Below the pieces are notes generated by a model. It saw nothing but the letters and a program-made list of their open reading frames with translations, was not told the origin of the DNA and did no database searches. A DNA stretch of 10,878 bases from JBBPYA01 sp038200385 (lineage in GTDB: Bacteria; Actinomycetota; Actinomycetes; Mycobacteriales; Geodermatophilaceae), in the NCBI GenBank assembly GCA_038200385.1, contig JBBPYA010000329.1, positions 1-10,878 on the forward strand, written 5' to 3'. Positions 5,606-10,878 of this stretch are shown here, one piece after another. The position numbers and the translations under genes were made by a program. How positions within the stretch are numbered: position 1 is the stretch's first letter; the number at the start of each line of letters is the position of its first letter.

Positions 5606-7152
5606 CAGGACAGCGCCTCCTCGCGCGAGGTAGGACCAGTCGAGCGCAGCTCGGCCAAGGTAGGACCGGTCGAGCGCAGCTCGGCTAAATGGACATAGTC
5701 GAACTCCACCGGCTGGTCGTTGATCCCGACCTTCGGTGCGGCGATCCAGCCGGCGAACTCGCCGGGCTCGTAGTGCGCCACCATCAGGCCCGCCACCTCG
5801 GCCCGGTCCTGGTCGGTGGGCAGCCAGTCCTGCACCTGGGCATCCCAGTCGGCCTCGTCCAACAAGTGCCCCTCCAGGCTGACGTGGTGCCCGGCGTACG
5901 CGCCGACCTGGCGGTTGAAGCCCTCGTGCGGCAGCACCAGCCGCTCGGGGCGGCCGGCGTCCTCCAGCGCCTGGTTCCACCGGCGTACGCCGTTCTCGCA
6001 GTCGGCGACGTACTCATCGCGCAGGTCGGCGTTCAGCGCGATCAGCATCGGCACGGTCTCGGCGCGGATCTCACCGTCCCTGACGACGTTCACCTCCCGG
6101 CTGGCCTCCAGCAGGACGTGGTCGTCCTTGCGCCGGGTCTCCTGCCAGCGGCCCTTCAACCCGGCGGTGTAGTACGCCGCGACGTTCGAGGAGCGCTCCG
6201 ACCCGAACAGGTCCATCGACACCGAGAACTGGAAGTTCAGGTACTTCTGGATCACCGGCAGCGGGATCACACCGGCCGCGAGTACCGCAGCGGGGTCGGT
6301 GGTGTCCAGTTCGGCCATCACCGCCGCGGTGCGCTCCACGGTGCGCTGCACCCCGGTGGTGCCCACGAACATGTGGTGGGCCTCCTCCTTGAGCATGAAC
6401 TCACAGGTGCGCGCCAGCGGGTCGAACGCTGACTCCTTGAGGGTGCCGAGCTGGTACTTGCCGTCCCGGTCGGTGAAGTAGGTGAACATGAAGAACTGCA
6501 GCCAGTCGGTGGTCGCCTCGTTGAACGCGCCGAGGATCCGCGGCGAGTCCAGGTCCCCGGAATTGCGCTTGAGCAGCTGCTCGGCCTCGGCCCGGCCCTC
6601 CCGCCCGAAGTAGGCCTGCAGCAGGTACACCATCGCCCACAGGTGCCGGCCCTCCTCGACATTGACCTGGAACAGGTTGCGCAGGTCGTACAGGCTCGGC
6701 GCGGTCTCGCCGAGCACCCGCTGCTGCTCCACCGACGCCGGCTCGGTGTCACCCTGCACCGTGATCAGCCGCATCAGCTCCGCGCGGTACTCCCCCGGCA
6801 CCTCCTGCCAGGCCGGCTCGCCCTTGTGCTTGCCGAAGGAGATCGTCCGGTCCGGGTCCTGCTCGGCCAGGAAGATCCCCCAGCGGTACTCCTCCATCGG
6901 CACGTGGTCGAAGTGCGCCCACCCGTCGCGGCCGACGGCGATGGCCGTGCGCAGGTAGACGTCCTTGGTGGGCAGCGCCGGCCCGAGGGTCCGCCACCAG
7001 TCCAGGAACTTCGGCTGCCAGCTCTCCAGGGCGCGCTGCAGCCGGCGGTCACCGGCCAGATCGACGTTGTTCGGGATCCGCTCGCTGTAGTCGATCCGGC
7101 TCACCGGCCCGGTCGGGGCGGGTGCGGCACCGGTACGGGTGTCCTCGGACAT
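5605..7152 (-). CDS. boxB: Benzoyl-CoA 2,3-epoxidase (monooxygenase) diiron component BoxB
   Basis: This 515-residue soluble diiron oxygenase component inserts one O atom of O2 into benzoyl-CoA to form 2,3-epoxybenzoyl-CoA, with electrons normally supplied by BoxA. The two ExxH motifs are 90 residues apart, Glu167-x-x-His170 (VNVEEGRHLWA) and Glu257-x-x-His260 (LKEEAHHMFVG). Glu137 and Asp228 sit where the other iron ligands of BoxB are expected (inferred by spacing). The NNVDL, LPTKDVYLRTA and HYEPGEFAGWIA blocks are BoxB-like. ATG 7152 is chosen because GAGGAGG lies 7 bases upstream; a longer frame to 7218 covers the promoter. The conserved part ends near FDYVH (484-488). The remaining 27 residues contain the decapeptide LAELRSTGPT twice, from a 30-base duplication. 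It is first in boxB-boxC-fdxA and divergent from paaX. Confidence 0.96.
   Translation of the reverse strand: MSEDTRTGAAPAPTGPVSRIDYSERIPNNVDLAGDRRLQRALESWQPKFLDWWRTLGPALPTKDVYLRTAIAVGRDGWAHFDHVPMEEYRWGIFLAEQDPDRTISFGKHKGEPAWQEVPGEYRAELMRLITVQGDTEPASVEQQRVLGETAPSLYDLRNLFQVNVEEGRHLWAMVYLLQAYFGREGRAEAEQLLKRNSGDLDSPRILGAFNEATTDWLQFFMFTYFTDRDGKYQLGTLKESAFDPLARTCEFMLKEEAHHMFVGTTGVQRTVERTAAVMAELDTTDPAAVLAAGVIPLPVIQKYLNFQFSVSMDLFGSERSSNVAAYYTAGLKGRWQETRRKDDHVLLEASREVNVVRDGEIRAETVPMLIALNADLRDEYVADCENGVRRWNQALEDAGRPERLVLPHEGFNRQVGAYAGHHVSLEGHLLDEADWDAQVQDWLPTDQDRAEVAGLMVAHYEPGEFAGWIAAPKVGINDQPVEFDYVHLAELRSTGPTLAELRSTGPTSREEALS
5629..5688 (-). repeat. Tandem 30-bp direct repeat at the 3' end of boxB
   Basis: Units 5629-5658 and 5659-5688 are identical at 28 of 30 positions and keep the reading frame. 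The result is LAELRSTGPT at residues 489-498 and again at 499-508. The two differences are a transition in each unit half, and both are silent in the protein. The repeat lies just downstream of the conserved BoxB core and ends about 24 bases before the boxC start. Confidence 0.9.
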
Positions 7153-7189
7153 CGGGTGGCCTCCTCGGCGTACGGCTGGACTCCCCTGA

Positions 7190-7218
7190 GTTCTACACTT
7201 GCTTGACGGTCCTGCCAA
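7190..7218 (-). promoter_or_regulatory. Promoter of boxB-boxC-fdxA
   Basis: On the minus strand TTGGCA (7213-7218, one mismatch from TTGACA) is followed by exactly 17 bases and TAGAAC (7190-7195) as -10. This is the best housekeeping-type promoter in the window. Transcription would begin near 7183, leaving about a 30-base leader with the GAGGAGG ribosome site. Confidence 0.6.
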
Positions 7219-7228
7219 GAGTTGTGGA
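7192..7228. promoter_or_regulatory. Putative PaaX-type operator in the boxB/paaX divergent region
   Basis: Outer arms TCTACA (7192-7197) and TGTGGA (7223-7228) pair at 5 of 6 positions across 25 bases. Inside them lie CTTG (7202-7205) and CAAG (7216-7219), and ACACTTG (7195-7201) pairs 6 of 7 with CAAGAGT (7216-7222). The long-spaced two-arm layout resembles the known PaaX site of E. coli, though the bases differ. It covers the whole boxB promoter, so binding would repress boxB. TTGACG (7204-7209) inside it could be the paaX -35, allowing self-regulation. Inference only. Confidence 0.4.
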
Positions 7229-7256
7229 CTGTTCGGCGGTCCGGATGCGAGACTCC

Positions 7257-7270
7257 GTCCGGTGTCGGAC
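7257..7270 (+). promoter_or_regulatory. Small hairpin in the paaX leader
   Basis: GTCCG (7257-7261) and CGGAC (7266-7270) form a perfect 5-bp stem with a GTGT loop, ending 10 bases before the AGGAGG ribosome site of paaX. It may be a minor operator half or leader structure; short GC stems are common by chance in this DNA. Confidence 0.2.
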
Positions 7271-7291
7271 CCGGCCGGTCAGGAGGTTCCC

Positions 7292-8143
7292 GTGGCGCGA
7301 CCCGCGGTGCCGCAGCCGGAATCGGAGCGGCCCGAGCTCTCGCGCCGGCTGGCCGGCGGCTCGCCCGGTGCCCGGGGACTGCTGTTCACCGTGCTGGGCG
7401 AGCTGATCCTGCCCTCGCAGGAGCCGGCCTGGACCACGGCCCTGATCGAGGTGTTCGGCCGGCTCGGAGTCGAGGAGAAGGCGACCCGCCAGGCCCTCTT
7501 GCGTACCGCCGACGTCGGCTGGATCACCTCGGAGCGCATCGGGCGGCGAACCCGGTGGCACCTCACCGCGGCGGCCCGCGGGCTGCTGGCCGACGGTGCC
7601 GACCGGATCTACCACCACGCCGGGTCCCTGCCGGGCTGGGACCGGCGCTGGCTCGTCGTGCTGGCCCGGGTCCGCGAGCCGGACCGTCGGCAGCGACACC
7701 TGCTGCGCACCCGGCTGTCCTGGGCCGGACTCGGTACGCCGGCGCCCGGGGTCTGGATCGGACCGCGACCCGACCGGCTGCCGCAGGTCCGGGCCGTCCT
7801 GGACCGGGCCGGGGTGGTCGAAGCGCAGTGCCTGGTGGCCGAGCACGGGTACGGCGACGAGCAGGCCATGGTGCGCGCGGCGTGGGACGTCGACGCCATC
7901 GCCGACGGCTACCAGGACTTCGTCCGGTCCTGGTCCGGCGCCCGGGCCAGCGCGGACCCGCTGGCCGCGCAGGTCGACCTGGTGCACGGCTGGCGGCGCT
8001 TCCCGCAGATCGACCCGGAGCTACCAGCGGAGTTGCTGCCCGATCCCTGGCCGGGTGACACCGCCGCGCGGCTGTTCCGCGCGCACCACGACCGGCTTCG
8101 CGATTCGGCCGCTGCGGCCTGGCGGGCACTGAACGCGGGCTGA
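7292..8143 (+). CDS. PaaX-family transcriptional repressor
   Basis: This 283-residue protein has PaaX-family architecture. A winged-helix DNA-binding domain covers about residues 17-95 (ARGLLFTVLGELILP ... TRQALLRTADVGWITSERIGRRTRW, the recognition helix and wing). A central domain covers about 100-180 (HHAGSLPGWDRRWLVVLARV). The C-terminal PaaX_C-like domain has the DPELPAELLPDPWPGDTAARLF signature. PaaX proteins respond to aryl-CoA thioesters, classically phenylacetyl-CoA. Next to boxB the effector may be benzoyl-CoA or a related CoA ester (inference). GTG 7292 is chosen because AGGAGG stands 5 bases upstream; a TTG-initiated extension to 7199 lacks a ribosome site and overlaps the boxB promoter. 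It is divergent from boxB and convergent with the radical SAM gene. The exact symbol is withheld because the target may not be paa. Confidence 0.88.
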   Translation: MARPAVPQPESERPELSRRLAGGSPGARGLLFTVLGELILPSQEPAWTTALIEVFGRLGVEEKATRQALLRTADVGWITSERIGRRTRWHLTAAARGLLADGADRIYHHAGSLPGWDRRWLVVLARVREPDRRQRHLLRTRLSWAGLGTPAPGVWIGPRPDRLPQVRAVLDRAGVVEAQCLVAEHGYGDEQAMVRAAWDVDAIADGYQDFVRSWSGARASADPLAAQVDLVHGWRRFPQIDPELPAELLPDPWPGDTAARLFRAHHDRLRDSAAAAWRALNAG

Positions 8144-8190
8144 CGCGCGGCGTCCGCTGCCGGCGCCCCCGGCTCCTGCGGGTGGACGAG

Positions 8191-8208
8191 GGGATCCGAC
8201 CGGATCCC
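8191..8208. terminator. Palindrome between convergent genes, likely bidirectional terminator
   Basis: GGGATCCGACCGGATCCC has 8-base arms that are exact inverted copies around AC; sterically it would form a 7-bp stem with a GACC loop. It lies in the 77-base gap between the convergent paaX and radical SAM genes and has no T-run, as is usual for GC-rich actinomycetes. Confidence 0.5.
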
Positions 8209-8220
8209 GGGTGGTCACGC

Positions 8221-9045
8221 TCAACGGATGTTGAGGGTGCTGTCCGTGCCGGGAGGCCGGCCCTCGACCAGCCCGAGCAGGGTCCGAGCCGGGACGCTGA
8301 GCGGGTCTGTGGTCCGGGTGAGCAGCAGGTCGGTGTCCGGGCGACCCTGCAGGACGGTCGGGCCGAACGGGCTCCAGTACGCGCCGTCGGCGGTGACGGT
8401 GAGTTCCGGTGGCAGGTTGTCGGTCCCGGCGGCCACCCCGGTCCCGGCAGTCACGGCGCGACCCCGCGCGATCACCGGGCGGACCACGTGATCGGTGTCC
8501 GGCACCCCGAGCCCGCGGTGCAGCTCGCAGAGCCGGGACATCTCTTCCACGCCGATGTCGCCGGTGGTTGCGATCCGGACGTTGATCCCGCGCTCGACCA
8601 GGGCCGGGATGGCGTCGACGACCTTGGCGAAGTTGTCCGGGCCCCGCGCCTCGTCGTTCACGTCCGGGTCGGCGGAGTCCAGCGAGATCTGCAACGCGAC
8701 ATCGGTGCCGGCGAGGACCTCGGCGGCGGCCAGCCGCCGACCGGTGAACAGCGTCCCGTTGGTCAGGCCCACGGTGGGCAGGATGCCGCCGAGCTGGGCC
8801 AGGGTCTTGGCCATGTGCGGCATCAGGAACGGCTCCCCGCCGGTGAGGCCGAACGCGGTGAACCCGAGATCGGCCGCCTGCCGCGCGGTGTCGAGGATCT
8901 GCTCGGAACTCAGCTCGCGGCGCGGGACACCGGGCCCGGACTCGGTCAGGCAGTAGCTGCAGGCCAGGTTGCAGTGGTAGTTGCTGTAGACCCAGACCCG
9001 CCCCGGCAGGACGCCGGCCTCGACCGCCGCGGCGATTGCGGTCAT
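8221..9045 (-). CDS. Radical SAM protein of unknown function
   Basis: This 274-residue predicted radical S-adenosylmethionine enzyme has Cys25-x3-Cys29-x2-Cys32 (YHCNLACSYCL), which should bind the [4Fe-4S] cluster that cleaves SAM. GGEPF (69-73) is the SAM-contacting motif. A TIM-barrel-like order follows, with VGLTNGTLF (about 92-100), ALQISLDSAD (117-126) and INVRIAT (154-160). Beyond residue 210 there is no Cys-rich SPASM or twitch extension. Besides the triad only Cys173 is present, so a single cluster is expected. Its ATG (9045) overlaps the stop of the AhpD-like gene as ATGA, implying coupled translation and a shared role. Substrate is not recognisable; peptide or cofactor modification are options. 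It is the last gene of the DoxX operon. Confidence 0.88.
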   Translation of the reverse strand: MTAIAAAVEAGVLPGRVWVYSNYHCNLACSYCLTESGPGVPRRELSSEQILDTARQAADLGFTAFGLTGGEPFLMPHMAKTLAQLGGILPTVGLTNGTLFTGRRLAAAEVLAGTDVALQISLDSADPDVNDEARGPDNFAKVVDAIPALVERGINVRIATTGDIGVEEMSRLCELHRGLGVPDTDHVVRPVIARGRAVTAGTGVAAGTDNLPPELTVTADGAYWSPFGPTVLQGRPDTDLLLTRTTDPLSVPARTLLGLVEGRPPGTDSTLNIR

Positions 9046-9602
9046 CCGCGCAGACCCTCCGCCGTCAGCCGGGCGAGCACCTCGGCGGAGGTCGGCAGCT
9101 CCAGCGCGGTGCAGAACCGGTTGAGCATCATCGTGGCCCCGACCAGCAGGGTCAGCTCGACCACCTCGTGCTCGGCGTAGCAGGACGCCAGCGCGGCGGC
9201 CAACTCGTCGGCGACGGGCCCGCGACCGCCGGCCACAGCGTCCACCCACTGCACCAGGACGTCTTCCCGGCGCTCGGTGAGCACGTGGTCGGTGGCGGTG
9301 TCGGGATCGCGCAGCACCCCGACCTCGGCGACGGTCACTCCCTCGTCCAGGGCCACTACACAGTGGGTGTCGACGCAGTACTCGCAGCGCAGGACGGCCG
9401 AAGTCCGCACGATGACGATCTCCTTGGTCCTGGCGTCCAGGGCGGACGCGCCGAGGACCGTAGACACGAAGGGCAGGAAGACCTCGAGCAGTTCCGGCAC
9501 GGTGGCCAGCGCAGCCACCAGCGGTCCGGGGTCGCCTCCGTCGTAGTAGCGCCGGGCGGTCAGCGGCGCGGCTGCGGCACCGAGCAGGGCGACCCGGCTC
9601 AT
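9042..9602 (-). CDS. AhpD-like / carboxymuconolactone decarboxylase family protein
   Basis: This 186-residue all-helical protein of the CMD/AhpD superfamily carries Cys73-x2-Cys76-x3-His80 (LRCEYCVDTH). It is preceded by KEIVIVRTSAV with Glu61, which together make the ExnCxxCxxxH redox motif of AhpD-type peroxidase/disulfide reductases. True gamma-carboxymuconolactone decarboxylases lack the CxxC pair, so a redox role fits better despite the family name. Other cysteines are Cys81, Cys141 and Cys164. The second half (LASCYAEHEVVELTLLVGATMMLNRF) is the second helical segment usual in this family. ATG 9602 has only a poor ribosome site (GAGCGG) and overlaps the stop of an 18-codon ORF, so it may be reached by coupled translation. 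It is coupled by ATGA to the radical SAM gene. Confidence 0.87.
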   Translation of the reverse strand: MSRVALLGAAAAPLTARRYYDGGDPGPLVAALATVPELLEVFLPFVSTVLGASALDARTKEIVIVRTSAVLRCEYCVDTHCVVALDEGVTVAEVGVLRDPDTATDHVLTERREDVLVQWVDAVAGGRGPVADELAAALASCYAEHEVVELTLLVGATMMLNRFCTALELPTSAEVLARLTAEGLRG

Positions 9603-9655
9603 CGCGGCCCGCTCGGATTCGGCGCGGCGCAGCGGCCGCTATCAGGAGCCGCCAT
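9599..9655 (-). CDS. Candidate 18-residue ORF bridging two operon genes
   Basis: The reading frame MAAPDSGRCAAPNPSGPR fills the gap between the small membrane protein and the AhpD-like gene exactly. Its ATG shares one base with the upstream stop (TGATG), and its TGA overlaps the downstream ATG (ATGA). AAAGG stands about 10 bases upstream inside the preceding gene. It may serve only to carry ribosomes to the next gene, or it could be a real small peptide with a single Cys9, possibly a substrate of the neighbouring radical SAM enzyme. Chance is also possible for so short a frame. A 10-base palindrome (AGCGGCCGCT, 9631-9640) lies inside it. Confidence 0.25.
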   Translation of the reverse strand: MAAPDSGRCAAPNPSGPR

Positions 9656-10092
9656 CAACGGCGCGCCTTTGCGCGCGCGCCGGGCCCCACGGGGGCCTGG
9701 TCGACGGTCAGGGTCGAGGCGACCAGGAACACTCCGATCGCCACGAGGACCGCGGCCACCCCGGGTCGGGCGGCGAGCAGGTTGCCGCTGTCGCGATAGA
9801 GCACCAGCAACAGGAGACCGAACAGGATCGCGACCGCGCCGATCGGTCGGGCCGCCGGCTGGCCGGTGACGAACCACACGACGGCTGCCATGATCAGCAA
9901 AAGTACCCCGAAGGCGATGGACCCGGCGAAGATGTTGCGCCCGAGGTCACCGGGGAACCCGCCGCCCCCGAAGAGCACCCAGTCCTTGGTGTACTGCGTG
10001 GGGAACAGACCGGTCCGGGCGTTGGCGACGATCACGACCAGGCCGTACGCCGCGACGACGACGCTGACGGTCCGCTGTACCTGCTGGTTCAC
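9655..10092 (-). CDS. Small four-helix membrane protein of unknown function
   Basis: This 145-residue integral membrane protein has four hydrophobic segments at about residues 7-24, 52-75, 83-99 and 109-128. The loop between the first two contains Gly-rich WVLFGGGGFPGD. The C-terminus is basic (ARAKARR) and probably cytoplasmic. It has no cysteine and no catalytic motif that I recognise. The start is GTG 10092, overlapping the doxX-like stop as GTGA; a longer in-frame extension to 10452 is a shadow of the upstream gene. Tight coupling to the DoxX-like protein suggests the two form one membrane complex or act in one process. Confidence 0.75.
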   Translation of the reverse strand: MNQQVQRTVSVVVAAYGLVVIVANARTGLFPTQYTKDWVLFGGGGFPGDLGRNIFAGSIAFGVLLLIMAAVVWFVTGQPAARPIGAVAILFGLLLLVLYRDSGNLLAARPGVAAVLVAIGVFLVASTLTVDQAPVGPGARAKARR

Positions 10093-10610
10093 GTGATCGC
10101 CGCCATCCATCGGGGCAGCGTCGGTCGCTGCCGCAGCAGGGCGTCCACGCCGTAGTAGCGGCCGGCGGCCATACCAAACACGGCCACGTGCAGGGCGGCC
10201 ATGAGCAGGTAACTCCAGTACCACTCGCCGGAGGTGTTGGCCACGCTCAACCCGATCGCGATGCTCTGCAGGAATCCACCGACCGCGGCGGCCCGGGTGA
10301 ACGTCCCGGTCAGCAGCAGCACGGCCAGGGTGAACTCGAGGAAGAGGGTGGCGTAGCCGAACAGGGTCAGGTTGGGCAGGACGAGATTTTCCATCAGCCA
10401 GGACCACCCTGGGACCACACCATGGTCGATGCCGTCCTGGACGTAGCCGCACAGACCGCCACAGCTGTTGCCGGATTTACCGAAATTGGGTGGGACCTTC
10501 CACCCGACGTTGGACAACCACAGCAGTCCGGCGGTGAGGCGGATGACGAGGGGCACGATCCGCTCGGTTCGGGTCGCCGGCTGGACCGGGAGTTGGGTCG
10601 ACTGCGCCAT
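10089..10610 (-). CDS. DoxX-like membrane protein
   Basis: This 173-residue membrane protein is of the DoxX/DoxD-like group, whose best known members are a subunit of thiosulfate:quinone oxidoreductase and mycobacterial redox-complex partners. It has hydrophobic segments at about 17-36, 78-101, 106-124 and 131-150. The first helix is followed by WLSNVGWKVPPNFG and a loop with Cys50-x3-Cys54 (CGGLC), probably on the outer face and able to form a disulfide. GYATLFLEFTLAVLLLTGTF matches the conserved second-helix region of the family. ATG 10610 was chosen for the family-like N-terminus; the in-frame extension to 10721 overlaps the promoter and the previous terminator. No clear ribosome site is seen. 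First gene of a four-gene operon ending in the radical SAM gene. Confidence 0.82.
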   Translation of the reverse strand: MAQSTQLPVQPATRTERIVPLVIRLTAGLLWLSNVGWKVPPNFGKSGNSCGGLCGYVQDGIDHGVVPGWSWLMENLVLPNLTLFGYATLFLEFTLAVLLLTGTFTRAAAVGGFLQSIAIGLSVANTSGEWYWSYLLMAALHVAVFGMAAGRYYGVDALLRQRPTLPRWMAAIT

Positions 10611-10656
10611 ACCAGCCAGGAAAGCAGATCGGCGACCGGATTGGTGGGTCTGTCGC

Positions 10657-10662
10657 AGAATA
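10657..10662 (-). promoter_or_regulatory. Candidate -10 box of the DoxX-like operon
   Basis: TATTCT on the minus strand fits TANNNT well and lies 46 bases before ATG 10610, giving a leader of about 40 bases. No -35 match is visible 16-18 bases upstream (GGGACT at 17). A CCGATCGG palindrome (10667-10674) stands just upstream in the spacer and could be an operator. The operon is set off from the thiolase gene by two hairpins. Confidence 0.4.
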
Positions 10663-10680
10663 GCCGCCGATCGGTAAGCA

Positions 10681-10717
10681 GTCCCGACCAGGGACGGCCC
10701 GGCGGCTCCGCGGGAGC
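10681..10717 (-). terminator. Two consecutive hairpins after the thiolase gene
   Basis: On the minus strand the thiolase stop is followed by GCTCC/GGAGC (10705-10717, 3-base loop). Next comes GTCCC/GGGAC (10681-10695, 5-base loop). Both stems are perfect, five pairs each, GC-rich and without a T-run. Together they are a reasonable terminator separating the thiolase unit from the DoxX-like operon. Confidence 0.45.
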
Positions 10718-10721
10718 GCAC

Positions 10722-10878
10722 TCAGACCCGCCGGACGGCCAGCGCCGCGCCCTGCCCGACGCCCACGCACATCGTGGCCAGGCCGGTGGCCGCCCCCGAG
10801 CGGTCCAGCCGACCGAGCAGGGTGACCAGGATCCGGGTACCCGAGCAGCCCAGCGGGTGCCCGAGGGCTATCGCCCCG
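10722..10878 (-). CDS. Acetyl-CoA acyltransferase, probably beta-ketoadipyl-CoA thiolase (C-terminal part, cut by right edge)
   Basis: The last 51 residues of a thiolase are visible. GAIALGHPLGCSGTR contains the catalytic His of the conserved GHPLG motif. TMCVGVGQGAALAVRRV holds the C-terminal catalytic Cys in a CxGxGxG motif. The form C-[IV]-G-V-G-Q-G near the end is characteristic of PcaF/PaaJ beta-ketoadipyl-CoA thiolases, whereas many fatty-acid thiolases have CxGGGxG. The enzyme would split beta-ketoadipyl-CoA into succinyl-CoA and acetyl-CoA, the last step shared by the box, phenylacetate and protocatechuate routes. The N-terminal nine-tenths lie beyond the right edge, so subfamily and start cannot be confirmed. 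Confidence 0.85.
   Translation of the reverse strand, partial: GAIALGHPLGCSGTRILVTLLGRLDRSGAATGLATMCVGVGQGAALAVRRV

Noticed and set aside
5629..5688. CRISPR-like repeat
   Set aside because: There are only two directly abutting units without spacers and within a coding frame.
5606..5980. In-frame upstream extension of boxC
   Set aside because: It lies inside boxB in another frame. BoxC family N-termini and the GAGGAGG site support ATG 5605.
7153..7218. Longer boxB start at 7218
   Set aside because: No ribosome site precedes it and it would cover the -10 and -35 boxes, whereas ATG 7152 has GAGGAGG at ideal spacing.
7199..7291. TTG-initiated N-terminal extension of the PaaX-like protein
   Set aside because: It lacks a ribosome site and family similarity, and overlaps the boxB promoter. 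GTG 7292 has AGGAGG 5 bases upstream.
9046..9249. N-terminal extension of the radical SAM frame into the AhpD-like gene
   Set aside because: The extension is Arg/Gly-rich shadow sequence. The ATGA overlap at 9045 and the usual short distance to the CxxxCxxC motif fix the start.
9631..9640. Perfect 10-bp palindrome AGCGGCCGCT
   Set aside because: GC palindromes of this length are expected by chance in such DNA, and it lies within a tight gene-gene gap without promoter features.

Overview
The window is very GC-rich. Its genes are closely packed, with GTGA/ATGA overlaps and strong GAGG/GGAGG ribosome sites. The protein types (DUF5302, FdxA-type 7Fe ferredoxin, PaaX regulator, Tat-type lipoprotein signal) point to a high-GC actinomycete. 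Pseudonocardiaceae would fit, but the genus cannot be fixed from sequence reading alone. Most genes lie on the minus strand. I saw no rRNA, tRNA, CRISPR array, transposase or phage gene.

Layout, left to right. (1) 1-2494, minus: the start of a branched-chain-amino-acid-type (HAAT family) ABC importer operon, livK-livH-livM, running off the left edge. (2) 2567-3142, minus: a gamma-glutamylcyclotransferase-fold protein, divergent from a small acidic DUF5302 protein (3206-3436, plus). (3) 3445-3525: a nested inverted repeat between convergent genes, probably a bidirectional terminator. (4) 3544-7152, minus: boxB-boxC-fdxA, the core of the aerobic benzoyl-CoA epoxidation ('box') pathway followed by a 7Fe ferredoxin. 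(5) 7292-8143, plus: a PaaX-family repressor divergent from boxB, with a dyad overlapping a good boxB promoter. (6) 8191-8208: a near-perfect palindrome between convergent genes. (7) 8221-10610, minus: a four-gene operon of a DoxX-like membrane protein, a small four-helix membrane protein, an AhpD/carboxymuconolactone-decarboxylase-like CxxC protein and a radical SAM protein. The first pair and the last pair overlap by 4 bases. Between them an 18-codon ORF fills the gap exactly. (8) 10722-10878, minus: the C-terminus of a thiolase of the beta-ketoadipyl-CoA (PcaF/PaaJ) type, running off the right edge.

How the genes may work together. BoxB (diiron epoxidase component) and BoxC (ring-opening lyase) convert benzoyl-CoA, by way of its 2,3-epoxide, to 3,4-dehydroadipyl-CoA semialdehyde and formate. 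Later steps reach beta-ketoadipyl-CoA, which a PcaF/PaaJ thiolase splits to succinyl-CoA and acetyl-CoA, so the right-edge thiolase fits the same catabolism. No boxA (reductase), boxD or benzoate-CoA ligase lies in the window. The ferredoxin behind boxC may carry electrons, or boxA may lie elsewhere. The local regulator is PaaX-like rather than the BoxR type known from proteobacterial box clusters. The ABC importer could take up an aromatic acid instead of amino acids, but that is inference from position only. The DoxX / membrane protein / CxxC protein / radical SAM operon has no function I can name and is the most open-ended part of the window.
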